64,000 nucleotides of DNA, taken from NCBI RefSeq assembly GCF_030348945.1, contig NZ_JAUCEN010000002.1, positions 868,001 to 932,000 on the forward strand, written 5' to 3'. The first letter of the stretch is position 1. The number at the start of each line of letters is the position of its first letter. The translations under genes were made by a program, and so were the position numbers. The stretch is from Peribacillus sp. ACCC06369. Lineage in GTDB: Bacteria > Bacillota > Bacilli > Bacillales > DSM-1321. The notes beneath the pieces are model-generated. The model saw nothing but the letters and a program-made list of their open reading frames with translations, was not told the DNA's origin and made no database searches. Of this stretch, positions 45,048-53,865 are shown piece by piece.

Positions 45048-46399
45048 ATGAAAGTCCTGACAGAAGACCAAATAACTTTACAAATCATAAAAGTTTTAAA
45101 AGAAGGAAAAAAGAAAGAATTTCAAGCAATATTAGAAGAACTCCAACCATATGACATTGCACGCATATTCGAGGGACTCCCAGAAAAACATCATACACGT
45201 TTCTTGTTGTTCCTTGATTCAGAACAAATTGCTGAACTGATTCAAGAACTTGAAAAAGTACATCAATTAAAGATTCTTAGTAAATTAGGAATTGAGAAAT
45301 CCGGCCATGTAATGGATTTAATGGATAATGATGATCTAGCTTCATTGTTAGAGAACCTATCCCCTGAAAAAATTGAAGAACTTCTTTCAGGTATGAAACA
45401 AGAAGAATCTAAAATCGTTCAAAATATCATGAATTATCCCCCGGAAACGGCAGGACGAATAATGACGAACCGTTTTGTATGGATCCCCCAACATTATACG
45501 GTTCGTGAATCAGTTGAAAAGCTTAAAATCTTTGCGGAGTTTTCGGAAACGATTAACTATCTTTATGTAATAGATAACGATAAAAAATTAGTGGGTGTTG
45601 TCTCATATCGGGATTTAATAATGATGAATCTGAAAAAATTCAAGATATTATGTACAGCCGGGTTATCTCCGTATTTGCTTATGAAGATCAAGAAGAGGTA
45701 GCCGGTGTTATTGAGCGTTATGATTTTTTAGCGATTCCTGTTGTTGAAAAAAATAATGAGTTATTAGGAATTGTAACCGTTGATGACATCATTGATGTTG
45801 TCATTAAGGAAGCGAATGAAGATATTGAAAAACTGTCGGCATCTGGTAAATCCATAGATTTTGACACGAAGGCGCACGTGGCCGCATATCGTCGGCTACC
45901 CTGGCTTATTTTACTTTTATTTATCGGATTAGTGTCTGGAACCATTATAAGCGGCTTTGAAGAAACATTGTCCAAAGTTGTTGCACTTGCCTTCTTTATG
46001 CCGATGATTGCTGGGATGACTGGAAATACAGGTACTCAATCTTTAGCTGTTGTTGTAAGAGGCCTGATTACTAGTGACACGGATAAGGGAGTGGTTACCA
46101 GACTTATTATACGAGAGCTTAAAGTTGGATTGATAATAGGTGTTACCTGTGGAATTTTAATTTCCATCATAGCTTATGTTTGGCAGGGTAATCCCGTTCT
46201 GGGATTAGTGGTTGGAAGTTCATTAGTCATGACACTGATTATTGGGACTTTAGCTGGGACCATTATTCCTCTGATATTATATAAATTCAACATAGATCCT
46301 GCAGTTGCTTCGGGTCCATTAATTACAACACTAAATGACATACTCTCGTTACTTATTTACTTTGGCATTGCAACAATGTTCATTTCAAAATTGATGTAG
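45048..46399 (+). pseudogene. mgtE: Magnesium transporter mgtE, broken by a 1-nt deletion
   Basis: Two overlapping frames together make one MgtE. Frame one (45048-45701) holds the N-terminal MgtE_N superhelix and first CBS part up to GVVSYRDLIMMN. The other frame resumes DIMYSRVISVFAYEDQEEVA, then VTVDDIIDVVIKEANEDIEK, the linker helix and five membrane helices including MAGMTGNTGTQS-type and NDILSLLIYFGIA blocks. The switch falls at AAAAAA 45633-45638; seven A would restore NLKKIQDIMYSR and a 450-aa protein, the normal length. True mutation, slippage or assembly error are all possible. It is controlled by the M-box. Confidence 0.88.
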
Positions 46400-46445
46400 A
46401 CTATCCACGAGTTAGTTTCTTAAACCAGTTCATAAGAAGAAGGGG

Positions 46446-46600
46446 TGGTACCCCTGTCAAGTGTACAATAAAAAAGAGTATTTCAAGCTGCGTCCTTTTC
46501 TCAGTATTCAATAGGGAAAAGGCCGTTGAATTTTTCTTGGAAGAGATCCATGTATTGTAGAATTCCGTATATGAGAAGCAGCTCTCTATGTCATCCAAGT
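46446..46600 (-). mobile_element. Relic of an IS3-family transposase 3' end
   Basis: Read leftward, the DNA encodes FNGLFPIEY, a stop, then EKDAA and a stop, a decayed form of the typical orfB end (LNGLSPIEYR.KAA). Beyond it lies CTTGACAGGGGTACCACCCC, resembling the terminal repeat of IS3/IS150-type elements. No other part of the element remains. Confidence 0.5.
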
Positions 46601-46942
46601 TTAATCAGGAATATATCCCTGACTGATCCATAATTCTTGTTTCATTTTACGGTCACTCTAAAATATGGACAGTATGTTATATAATGTAGACCAAAAATAA
46701 ACGGTCTTCTTATTTGCTCAAAGGTTATTAACCATGCCTTTGTTCATTCAGCCATTATGCTCATGACCTTTATATGAATGAAAAACATGGGACATAATAG
46801 GTCATAGCAAGTTTAGGATATCCATTAAAGGCTACATAAAGAGTGTTATGGAAACAATAGACAGTTATATTCTTTGACCTGCGAACTTCATCAGTGATAC
46901 GCTTCTTTTCGAAATTACGTATTCAAAACCAAGGAGGAACGA
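46601..46942. other. Non-coding stretch before the YfmJ-type gene
   Basis: No gene seen. TATAAT occurs near 46678-46684 without a convincing -35 partner. Confidence 0.35.
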
Positions 46943-47974
46943 ATGATGACACAAACCAAACAACAAATAATCACCCTGGCAAACCGTCCAAAAGGTATGC
47001 CTTCGAAAGGGGATTTTAACTTTGTTGAGAGTGAAGTTCCCAAACCAAAAGATAATGAGATTTTAGTACGGACGCTATATTTATCCGTCGATCCATACAT
47101 GCGTGGAAGAATGCAGGAGACCAAATCATATATTGCTCCATTTGAATTGAATAAGGTCATCACGGGTGGCGTTGTTGCTGAAGTTATTGAGTCCAAATCG
47201 AGTTCCTTCAAAAAAGGGGATGTCGTTGTTGGGAATATCGACTGGGCAGAATACACAGTTGTCACCGAAAAGGAAATCCGCGTCATTGATCCCAAGGTGG
47301 CTCCGGTCACAACTCATTTAGGGATTCTTGGAATGACCGGTTTAACAGCTTACTTTGGATTGCTTGATATCGGTAAGCCACAAGAAGGTGAAACTGTAGT
47401 GGTTTCCGGGGCAGCTGGTGCTGTTGGTTCAGTAGTTGGACAAATCGCTAAGATTAAAGGTGCGAAAGTTGTTGGCATCGCAGGCTCAGATGAAAAACTT
47501 GAGTACTTAACGAAAGAGCTCGGATTTGATAGTGCCGTAAATTATAAAAAGGATAGTTTTACGGCAGATTTAGCTAATGCTGTTCCTGATGGAGTCGATG
47601 TTTATTTCGATAATGTGGGCGGCGAGGTGTCCGATGCTGTTTTCACACTGTTGAATGCGAATGCCCGAATTCCATTATGCGGAGCGATTTCCTCGTATAA
47701 TGCAGAAGGGAAAGATCTAGGACCGCGTCTGCAATCCGCGATGATCAAAACGAGTGCACTTATGAAAGGTTTCACAATTGGAAATTATGCCGATAGATTC
47801 CAAGAGGGTGCGACGGATTTAGGAAAATGGCTCCAAGAAGGAAAGCTGAAGTATGAGGAAACGATTATTGAAGGGTTTGAAAACGTACCAGATGCATTTT
47901 TAGGTTTGTTTAAAGGAACGAACCTCGGTAAACAGCTTGTGAAAGTAGCGGAACCTGAATTCGCTAAACTATAA
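46943..47974 (+). CDS. yfmJ: NADP-dependent oxidoreductase, YfmJ/CurA-like (MDR superfamily)
   Basis: The 343-aa protein is a zinc-free medium-chain reductase of the leukotriene-B4-dehydrogenase/curcumin-reductase type that reduces enones with NADPH. SVDPYMRGRM near residue 55, the Rossmann segment VSGAAGAVGSVVGQIAKIKG, DVYFDNVGGE and CGAISSYN are diagnostic. There are no structural-zinc cysteines. It matches B. subtilis YfmJ closely as remembered. AAGGAGG precedes ATG 46943, and ATG 46946 is equally possible. Transposase relics lie on both sides. Confidence 0.92.
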   Translation: MMTQTKQQIITLANRPKGMPSKGDFNFVESEVPKPKDNEILVRTLYLSVDPYMRGRMQETKSYIAPFELNKVITGGVVAEVIESKSSSFKKGDVVVGNIDWAEYTVVTEKEIRVIDPKVAPVTTHLGILGMTGLTAYFGLLDIGKPQEGETVVVSGAAGAVGSVVGQIAKIKGAKVVGIAGSDEKLEYLTKELGFDSAVNYKKDSFTADLANAVPDGVDVYFDNVGGEVSDAVFTLLNANARIPLCGAISSYNAEGKDLGPRLQSAMIKTSALMKGFTIGNYADRFQEGATDLGKWLQEGKLKYEETIIEGFENVPDAFLGLFKGTNLGKQLVKVAEPEFAKL

Positions 47975-48030
47975 GTTTTATGGAAATACGGCAGAGGCAG
48001 GCCTTTGTTGTGATTCCTAAGCAGCTTATA

Positions 48031-48088
48031 ATAAAAGCGGCCTTTTTTCGATATTCAATCGGGGAAAGGCCGTTTTCCTTTTCAAGTT
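48031..48088 (-). mobile_element. Second relic of an IS3-family transposase 3' end
   Basis: The minus strand reads ENGLSPIEYRKKAAF, the usual C-terminal end of IS3-family orfB proteins, in only about 20 codons. Upstream and downstream parts are gone. Confidence 0.5.
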
Positions 48089-48433
48089 AAAGATATAATG
48101 CCGGGTTGAGTTTCTCTGATCGGCCAGTACCTTAAGAGGGGGAGCTCGCTCAATTGCAGTAAGTTTTTGAAACCATGGCGATAACGGCAGATATAGGTCG
48201 ATCAAAGAATCTCTTGAAATATCCAGGGGATTTTGGATTTTCAGAAAGCATTTTTAGCGGAGAAGCATATGGCATCAATCTTATCTATTCGAGGAGCCCT
48301 TTTTTGAACCATTCGTTAAATGGAGTGGTTCACTCTTGTGTGAAAAGGATGAAATTGGAATGTTTGTAGAAAACTCTGTAAAAATGGCAATTTTCATTAT
48401 AAAATGTAAATACATAGAGAAAGGTGATGAACC
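48089..48433. other. Non-coding stretch before the YbjN-like gene
   Basis: A 64-codon frame (48175-48369) has no ribosome binding site and contains an inverted repeat (GAACCATTC/GGAGTGGTTC); it is not accepted as a gene. No other signal was recognised. Confidence 0.35.
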
Positions 48434-48847
48434 ATGTCAAACGTTGCTAAATTTCGTGATTTTTTAACTAGTGAGAAAATCTATATGAATGAGTTGAATG
48501 AAGATGGCACCACCTTTTTTAGAGCTGAGCAAAAGTTAAAGGACGGGTGGAAGGTCCTTTTAGTATTTGCATTCAATGAAGATGAAAATGTGGCGGACTT
48601 ATTTTGCTTTAATGTCGCCGAGTTGAAGAATCCTGATAAGAAGCAGGATGTACATACACTGTTGAATGAATATAATGCTAATTTTAGGTATTCAAAGCTT
48701 TATGAAGAAAATGGGACGATTTCCATTAGGTATTCATACTCCATCGAGGGGGATATCGTACCGGATCTCGCGTTCAGGAAGTTAATCATGCTGCTTGAGA
48801 CGGCACAGCAGGTTTATCCACGGTTAATGGAAGTCATATGGTCATAA
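48434..48847 (+). CDS. Small YbjN-like protein of unknown function
   Basis: The 137-aa protein is acidic, soluble and without signal peptide. The pattern of an N-terminal helix, strands with WKVLLVFAFNEDENVADLFC, a middle helix LLNEYNANFRYSKLY and a final helix AFRKLIMLLETAQQVYPRLM fits YbjN/type III-chaperone-like folds, a family without firm biochemical role. GAAAGGTGATG precedes the ATG, and a terminator follows. It is transcribed alone, so context gives no hint. Confidence 0.6.
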   Translation: MSNVAKFRDFLTSEKIYMNELNEDGTTFFRAEQKLKDGWKVLLVFAFNEDENVADLFCFNVAELKNPDKKQDVHTLLNEYNANFRYSKLYEENGTISIRYSYSIEGDIVPDLAFRKLIMLLETAQQVYPRLMEVIWS

Positions 48848-48861
48848 CATAATATAGGATG

Positions 48862-48892
48862 AAAAAGTTCTCTGAATCAGGGGACTTTTTAA
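48862..48892 (+). terminator. Terminator after the YbjN-like gene
   Basis: AAAAAGTTCTCTG and CAGGGGACTTTTT pair with one mismatch around a short AAT loop and continue into T-rich sequence. Confidence 0.6.
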
Positions 48893-48961
48893 CATCTTTA
48901 CTAAAGTGAATGAATATATTATCGTTACAATCCATTAATTTAAATTTTTTAAGAAGAACTA

Positions 48962-48990
48962 TTGCATTTTTTTAGATTAAACTATATAAT
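48962..48990 (+). promoter_or_regulatory. Sigma-A promoter of tRNA-Gly
   Basis: TTGCAT (48962-48967), 17 bases, TATAAT (48985-48990). The predicted start is about 30 nt before the mature tRNA. Confidence 0.7.
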
Positions 48991-49030
48991 TAATTTTGTT
49001 GGTAATTCGACAAAGTTCTACAAGGATTAT

Positions 49031-49104
49031 GCGGGTGTAGTTTAGTGGTAAAACCTCAGCCTTCCAAGCTGATGATGAGGGTTCGATTCCCTTCACCCGC
49101 TCCA
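49031..49104 (+). tRNA. tRNA-Gly (anticodon UCC)
   Basis: The 74-nt sequence folds as a cloverleaf. The acceptor arms are GCGGGTG/CACCCGC, the D-arm has TAGTGGTAAAA, and the anticodon stem CAGC/GCTG holds loop CTTCCAA with anticodon TCC. The T-loop is TTCGATT, and CCA is encoded at 49102-49104. It reads GGA codons. A single tRNA gene stands alone here with its own promoter and terminator. Confidence 0.96.
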
Positions 49105-49172
49105 ATACATACTCATAACGTAGGGTTTCGTTACCTGGAGAACGAAGCTTTGCGTTTAAATATTATAACTAG

Positions 49173-49203
49173 GATTCTACTGTTTACAGTGGAATTTTTT
49201 TAT
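49173..49203 (+). terminator. Terminator of the tRNA-Gly gene
   Basis: GATTCTACTGT-TT-ACAGTGGAATT forms a 10-bp stem with one G-T pair, followed by seven T. Confidence 0.65.
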
Positions 49204-49247
49204 TGTCCAAAATTACCTGTATCCAGAAGGGTGGCTATTTTGATGCA

Positions 49248-49315
49248 GCACACTCTTGTTCAAAGTGATTAACTACGGTAGTAGAATCAGTTTGAACAAG
49301 AGTGTGCTTTTTTTG
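49248..49315 (+). terminator. Long-stem terminator hairpin
   Basis: GCACACTCTTGTTCAAA (49248-49264) pairs perfectly with TTTGAACAAGAGTGTGC (49291-49307), a 17-bp stem with a 26-base loop, followed by eight T. No gene lies between it and the tRNA terminator, so it may be the leftover of a lost gene or a small RNA. Confidence 0.6.
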
Positions 49316-49531
49316 TCCAAATAAACGTTTATTGAGACGGTTCTTCATTGAATAAAAGGTATTTAAGGAAATATTTGTAATGCAATTATCCAATCTTGTA
49401 GTATTGATAATGAGAGTAAATATATTTCATGTTTTCGCGTAAATCCTGATCCTTTAATGGTTAGAGGAGAATTTCGGGAAGTTTGTTCAATGGATCCATT
49501 TTGAATTGTGAATATGTAGGGGGAAGCGAAA

Positions 49532-50008
49532 ATGTCACTACTTTTAGAACCAATAGGTTTAATCCAAAATAATAGAGTTAATTTGGAAGATGATTATTGG
49601 GGAGAAGTAATTTCCGAGATAATTATGGATGGATCCAAATTCAAAGAAGATTGCCTGTTTGGATTAGAACAATTTTCACATATTGAAGTCATATTTTATA
49701 TGAATAAAGTGGACCCTGATAAAATTCAGTTCAATGCTAGGCATCCAAGAAATCGAACTGATTGGCCAAAGGTAGGTATCTTTTCTCAAAGGGCCAAAGC
49801 AAGGCCAAATCAGCTTGGTGTATCAGTATCAAGATGTGAATTGTTAAAAGTATAGGGTCTAAAGATAACTGTGAGGGCTTTGGATGCCATTGATGGAACG
49901 CCAGTATTGGATATTAAACCTTATATGTCTGAATTTGGCCCGATTGGCCAAGTGAAACAACTCAATTGGTCAAAAGAGGTAATGAAAAACTATTATAGTA
50001 ATGGTTAA
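49532..50008 (+). pseudogene. TrmO/TsaA-like tRNA methyltransferase with in-frame amber stop
   Basis: TrmO-type enzymes methylate t6A37 of tRNA-Thr with SAM. The frame opens with MSLLLEPIGLIQNN behind AGGGGGAAGCG, shows HPRNRTDWPKVGIFSQRAKA then RPNQLGVS, and stops at TAG 49853-49855. The same frame then continues with GLKITVRALDAIDGTPVLDI and KPYM, the hallmark end of the family, to TAA at 50006. The expected residue at the stop is Glu (V-E-G), so GAG to TAG is the simplest cause. With readthrough the product is 158 aa. A functional truncated form is unlikely because the SAM-site half is lost. Confidence 0.75.
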
Positions 50009-50010
50009 CA

Positions 50011-50064
50011 AAATGAGCAGCAATAAAAAAATCGTGCATATTTTTTTATTGCTGCTCATTTTTT
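50011..50064 (+). terminator. Terminator after the TrmO-like gene
   Basis: AATGAGCAGCAATAAAAAAAT pairs with ATTTTTTTATTGCTGCTCATT as a perfect long stem with a short loop, followed by TTTTCTT. Confidence 0.8.
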
Positions 50065-50206
50065 CTTATTTGGTAATGGTATGAAATTAATTTCAAGTAG
50101 CTATTTCAATCATTCTTATATGCTCTTCCATTCAGGAATCATAATACTCCTTTTTCGGGGACGAGAGGGTTAATAAAAGGATACTAGCTAGTTCCTTGGA
50201 AATTAT

Positions 50207-50243
50207 GAAAAGACCCCTTCCGATTGTAGAAAGGGTTTATTTC
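50207..50243 (-). terminator. Terminator of the B3/B4 gene
   Basis: Read leftward, AACCCTTTC and GGAAGGGGT pair approximately around TACAATC, followed by CTTTTC. It is a modest hairpin just beyond the stop of the minus-strand gene. Confidence 0.45.
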
Positions 50244-50256
50244 CGTTCAATTTTGA

Positions 50257-50925
50257 TTATCCTTCTACAATCGAGTAAGTCCCTTCACCACCGTGGATTT
50301 CAAGGAACATGTCCATCAAAGATTTCGTTAGCTGATGGGCTTCAGTGATTGGAGTCTTGGGTTGTAAATAAATGATTTGGATGGCCCTTTTCGTCTCTTC
50401 GGTGACTTTCGTTCGTTCTGAATCAACGTATGGACTTCCGAATGCTCCATCATGATCGGCTGATGTAATCATATTTTCCATGGAATTCAAGCGGCCGTTC
50501 AAACCGTCATAACCATCTGTTCCCTCGCCAATCTTAATCGAGATGTCACCCGCTAATTTATCCGCATCATAAATGCCGATAGGAACTTCATATAAAAGCG
50601 AGAAGAAGTTATTCAAATCGATGGCTGAATGGATGGGTGTCAAGTAATTCTGTTTTTTAACGCGGCGGTAAAGGGCTTCCACGGATGGGCGATACCGTGA
50701 CGGGTTGGTTCCTGTGGTCTTGAAAATCTCTCGCCACTCTTTAATGCCGGAAAAGTCGGTCAACTCCTTTTCTTCAAGGTCGAAAAAAAGAGCCTCCTGA
50801 AATAAATGAAGTCTTCCTTTCACCATTTGCGGGGAGGGACCTACTTCGATGTTTTCATATGTAATGATCCCAACTTTGAATTCAGGGATTTTGCTGCTAA
50901 GATTAGCCGATATGGTAATTTCCAA
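50257..50925 (-). CDS. B3/B4 tRNA-binding-domain protein
   Basis: The 222-aa protein has the B3/B4 fold known from the editing domain of the phenylalanyl-tRNA synthetase beta subunit. The conserved TTGTNPSRYRPSVEALYRRV, IHSAIDLNNFFSLLYEVPIG and YDADKL blocks are clear. Stand-alone members are presumed to act on mischarged tRNA or a related substrate; their reaction is not established. AGGTGTAAC precedes the ATG. It is divergent from queG with about 100 nt between. Confidence 0.8.
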   Translation of the reverse strand: MEITISANLSSKIPEFKVGIITYENIEVGPSPQMVKGRLHLFQEALFFDLEEKELTDFSGIKEWREIFKTTGTNPSRYRPSVEALYRRVKKQNYLTPIHSAIDLNNFFSLLYEVPIGIYDADKLAGDISIKIGEGTDGYDGLNGRLNSMENMITSADHDGAFGSPYVDSERTKVTEETKRAIQIIYLQPKTPITEAHQLTKSLMDMFLEIHGGEGTYSIVEG

Positions 50926-51031
50926 GACGTTACACCTCCAAAAATGATTGGAATTAGTTTATCATAGATAGCAATGGTTTGAAATGAATACAAGCTTCGA
51001 TGGGAATACTGAATGAACGTAGGTGATTAAT

Positions 51032-52171
51032 ATGGATATGAATACATTCAAGCAAGAAGTGATTTTATATAGTAAAGAGATCGGCATCGATAAAATCGGG
51101 TTTACATCGGCCACGGCGTTTACCGAATTGAAAGGTCGGCTGGTACGTCAACAGGAACTGGATTATCAGTCAGGGTTTGAAGAAGCAGATATAGAAAAAA
51201 GAGTCAGGCCTGAATTGATATTCGATAAACCGCAATCCATCATTTCGATTGCGCTTGCGTATCCTTCGAAATTGAAGGATGCTCCGCAAAGTACAAAAGG
51301 TGAGCGACGCGGGATTTTTTGTCGGGCTTCGTGGGGAACGGATTACCATACCGTCCTTCGGAATAAATTGCAGTTACTTGAGGATTTCATTAAAGATAAA
51401 GTGCCGGGGGCAGTGGCGAAGTCAATGGTTGATACGGGCGAATTATCAGATCGGGCTGTTGCTGAGCGGGCAGGAATTGGCTGGAGTGCAAAAAACAGTA
51501 TGATCATCACTCCGGAATACGGGTCTTATGTCTACTTGGGAGACATGATCACCAACCTGCCATTTGAACCGGATCAACCGATGGAAGATCAATGCGGGAC
51601 ATGCAATAAATGTGTCGATGTTTGCCCGACAGGTGCGCTCGTTCAGGGTGGTCAGCTGAATTCCAAGCGTTGCATTGCGTTCTTAACGCAGACAAAGGGT
51701 TTCCTACCTGATGAGTTCAGGACGAAAATAGGCAATCGTTTGTATGGATGTGATACATGTCAGACCGTATGCCCCAAAAACAAAGGAATGGATTTTCATC
51801 TTCATGAAGAGATGGAACCCGACCCCGAGTTAGCGAAACCGCTGTTGAAACCTCTGCTTACGATTTCAAATCGGGAATTCAAAGAGACATACGGCCATGT
51901 ATCTGGCTCTTGGCGCGGTAAAAAACCAATCCAACGAAATGCCATTTTAGCATTGGCCCACTTCAAAGATGAAACGGCATTGCCTGAATTGATCCAGGTC
52001 ATGAAGGATGATCCGCGGCCCGTCATACGGGGAACGGCAGCCTGGGCAGTTGGTAAAATTGGTCGGGAGCAGGCCGTTTCCATACTGGAAGAAGCACGAA
52101 TGAAGGAAACGGATGAAGAGGTACTGGCGGAAATAGAAAAAGGACTTCGGTTTACCTTGGAAACAAAATGA
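51032..52171 (+). CDS. queG: Epoxyqueuosine reductase QueG
   Basis: QueG performs the last step of queuosine synthesis in tRNA, reducing epoxyqueuosine with cobalamin and iron-sulfur clusters. The 379-aa protein has the N-terminal reductase domain (MVDTGELSDRAVAERAGIGW), two 4Fe-4S motifs CGTCNKCVDVCPTGA and CDTCQTVCP, and C-terminal HEAT-like repeats. The frame reaches GTG 51023, but AGGTGAT supports ATG 51032. It is followed by yhbB and trmL, the same order as in B. subtilis (yhbA-yhbB-cspR). Confidence 0.94.
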   Translation: MDMNTFKQEVILYSKEIGIDKIGFTSATAFTELKGRLVRQQELDYQSGFEEADIEKRVRPELIFDKPQSIISIALAYPSKLKDAPQSTKGERRGIFCRASWGTDYHTVLRNKLQLLEDFIKDKVPGAVAKSMVDTGELSDRAVAERAGIGWSAKNSMIITPEYGSYVYLGDMITNLPFEPDQPMEDQCGTCNKCVDVCPTGALVQGGQLNSKRCIAFLTQTKGFLPDEFRTKIGNRLYGCDTCQTVCPKNKGMDFHLHEEMEPDPELAKPLLKPLLTISNREFKETYGHVSGSWRGKKPIQRNAILALAHFKDETALPELIQVMKDDPRPVIRGTAAWAVGKIGREQAVSILEEARMKETDEEVLAEIEKGLRFTLETK

Positions 52172-52183
52172 TATGTAAGACGA

Positions 52184-52220
52184 AGCAGCCTCGTTAATAT
52201 TAACGGGGCTGCTTTTTTGC
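52184..52220 (+). terminator. Terminator after queG
   Basis: GCAGCCTCGTTAA and TTAACGGGGCTGC pair over 13 positions with one G-T pair, followed by six T. Confidence 0.8.
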
Positions 52221-52360
52221 TTAAGATATTCCGAGTTCCTTCAAGGAAACCTTCTATATATTTATAAGATTCGAAAGGGTTGAAACCCTACATTTTATGA
52301 AGTTGTGTTTTTGTCCTGCCCTTATACATACACATTAGCATAGATGGTAAGAAGGAGGGC

Positions 52361-53224
52361 ATGAACTTGAGGAATCAATTGCAACGCCTTTTACAAGAAA
52401 GAGTGGAGTTTTATACTTCCGATAATCAGGAACGGAGTGAAAGGAAGTTACATCTGAAAAAGGATTTGATGAGGAACCGTGCTGCGGAAATTGTTCGGGT
52501 GAATGCTGCAGGCAAGGTTCATTCGAAGAGAAAGGAAGACATGGATACTGTCCTGACTTATCATGTGCACCTGCAATATTTATTGAAACAGGAGGATTCA
52601 TTTTATATAGAAGAAGAAATGGAAGAACGGGAGGCTCGGTTTCGAAATGGGTATATAGTGGATGAACGTGAGCTGTTTCCCACCATTGAAACGGAAGAGG
52701 TACCGCCAGAATCTGATCCAGGTGCAGATCGTCTCGCATATAAGTACGATCGGATGAAGGCCGTCCAATATGCCGAGCGTTGGTGGAACGAATTCAATCC
52801 GGCTTATTATAAATTCACTGATGATTGTACGAATTACATTTCACAATGTTTACATGCGGGAGGAATCCCGATGTGGGGGACGCCAAACAAAAATAAGGGC
52901 TGGTGGATAAGAGGGAAAAGCTGGAGTTACACATGGACGACGGCCCATTCTTTATATCATCTGCTTAAAGCCGGGAATGCCATCAGGACAAAGCAGGTGA
53001 AGACGGCCAAGGAATTGAATTTGGGTGATATCCTCTGTATAGATTTCGAAGGGGATGGGCGGTTTGATCATAACTTGATCGTAACGGCGAAGGATCAGGA
53101 TGGGATGCCGCTTGTGAATGCCCATACGATGAACAGCCGTCACCGGTATTGGACGTATGAAGATTCGACTAGGTATACACCGAATATCGTTTATAAATTC
53201 TTTGCGATTTTGGATGGAAGGTGA
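52361..53224 (+). CDS. yhbB: Amidase-domain protein YhbB
   Basis: The 287-aa protein has a charged N-terminal region (about residues 1-120, rich in Glu, Arg and Lys) and a C-terminal putative amidase domain. In that domain FTDDCTNYISQCLHAGGIPM holds the presumed catalytic Cys, and FDHNLIVTA and LVNAHTMN provide the His and polar residues of an NlpC/P60-like site. No classical signal peptide is visible. B. subtilis YhbB occupies the same place between queG and trmL. It is probably a cell-wall or spore-associated hydrolase; this is inferred. Confidence 0.8.
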   Translation: MNLRNQLQRLLQERVEFYTSDNQERSERKLHLKKDLMRNRAAEIVRVNAAGKVHSKRKEDMDTVLTYHVHLQYLLKQEDSFYIEEEMEEREARFRNGYIVDERELFPTIETEEVPPESDPGADRLAYKYDRMKAVQYAERWWNEFNPAYYKFTDDCTNYISQCLHAGGIPMWGTPNKNKGWWIRGKSWSYTWTTAHSLYHLLKAGNAIRTKQVKTAKELNLGDILCIDFEGDGRFDHNLIVTAKDQDGMPLVNAHTMNSRHRYWTYEDSTRYTPNIVYKFFAILDGR

Positions 53225-53291
53225 TTGGTTTTTAGTCTTTTTTGTTTAATGCTATAATTAAGGTGAAGTTTAAACTAGAGGTGAAAATGAA

Positions 53292-53780
53292 GTGTCAATA
53301 CATGTAGTTTTATATCAACCACAGATTCCAGCAAATACAGGCAATATCGCAAGAACATGTGCAGGGACGGATACGTCTTTACATCTCATTCGTCCGCTCG
53401 GTTTCTCAACGGATGACAAACAGCTCAAAAGGGCCGGTCTCGATTACTGGGAGAATGTAAAGATCCATTATTATGATTCGTTGGAAGAGTTCTATGAAAA
53501 GAATGCCGGCGGTGAATTTTATTACTTAACGAAATTCGGGGAGCAGCCGCATTCCAGCTTCGATTACAGTGATCAAGACAGTGAGATATACTTCATTTTT
53601 GGCCGTGAAACGACAGGGCTCCCGAAAGAGCTAATCCAGGAAAATATGGATAGGTGCCTAAGGATTCCAATGACGGATAAAGTACGTTCCCTTAATCTTT
53701 CGAACACGGCTGCCATCTTGGTTTATGAAGCATTGAGACAGCAAAATTACCGTGAATTGGATTTGAAAACAAAAGATTGA
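53292..53780 (+). CDS. trmL: tRNA (cytidine/uridine-34-2'-O)-methyltransferase TrmL
   Basis: TrmL methylates the ribose of the wobble base of tRNA-Leu. The 162-aa protein is a minimal SPOUT methyltransferase. IHVVLYQPQIPANTGNIART forms strand one and motif 1, IFGRETTGLPKEL motif 2, and RSLNLSNTAAILVYEAL motif 3 of the SAM-binding knot. The start is GTG 53292 behind GAGGTGA. Known in B. subtilis as CspR. It closes the conserved queG-yhbB-trmL block. Confidence 0.94.
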   Translation: MSIHVVLYQPQIPANTGNIARTCAGTDTSLHLIRPLGFSTDDKQLKRAGLDYWENVKIHYYDSLEEFYEKNAGGEFYYLTKFGEQPHSSFDYSDQDSEIYFIFGRETTGLPKELIQENMDRCLRIPMTDKVRSLNLSNTAAILVYEALRQQNYRELDLKTKD

Positions 53781-53865
53781 GTTTCATTACTGCATACTGT
53801 CATCGGGGTAGATTCAGCCCCGATGATGGTTGTTTCATTTTACATATTGAATAGGGGTGGGAGCT

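Noticed and set aside
45633..45660. Programmed ribosomal frameshift in mgtE
   Set aside because: No slippery heptamer with a downstream pseudoknot was seen and MgtE is normally a single frame; a deletion in the A-tract is simpler, though transcriptional slippage remains possible.
48175..48369. 64-codon frame before the YbjN-like gene
   Set aside because: No ribosome binding site, an internal inverted repeat and no recognisable domain.
49045..49272. 75-codon frame overlapping the tRNA
   Set aside because: It starts inside tRNA-Gly and crosses two terminators.
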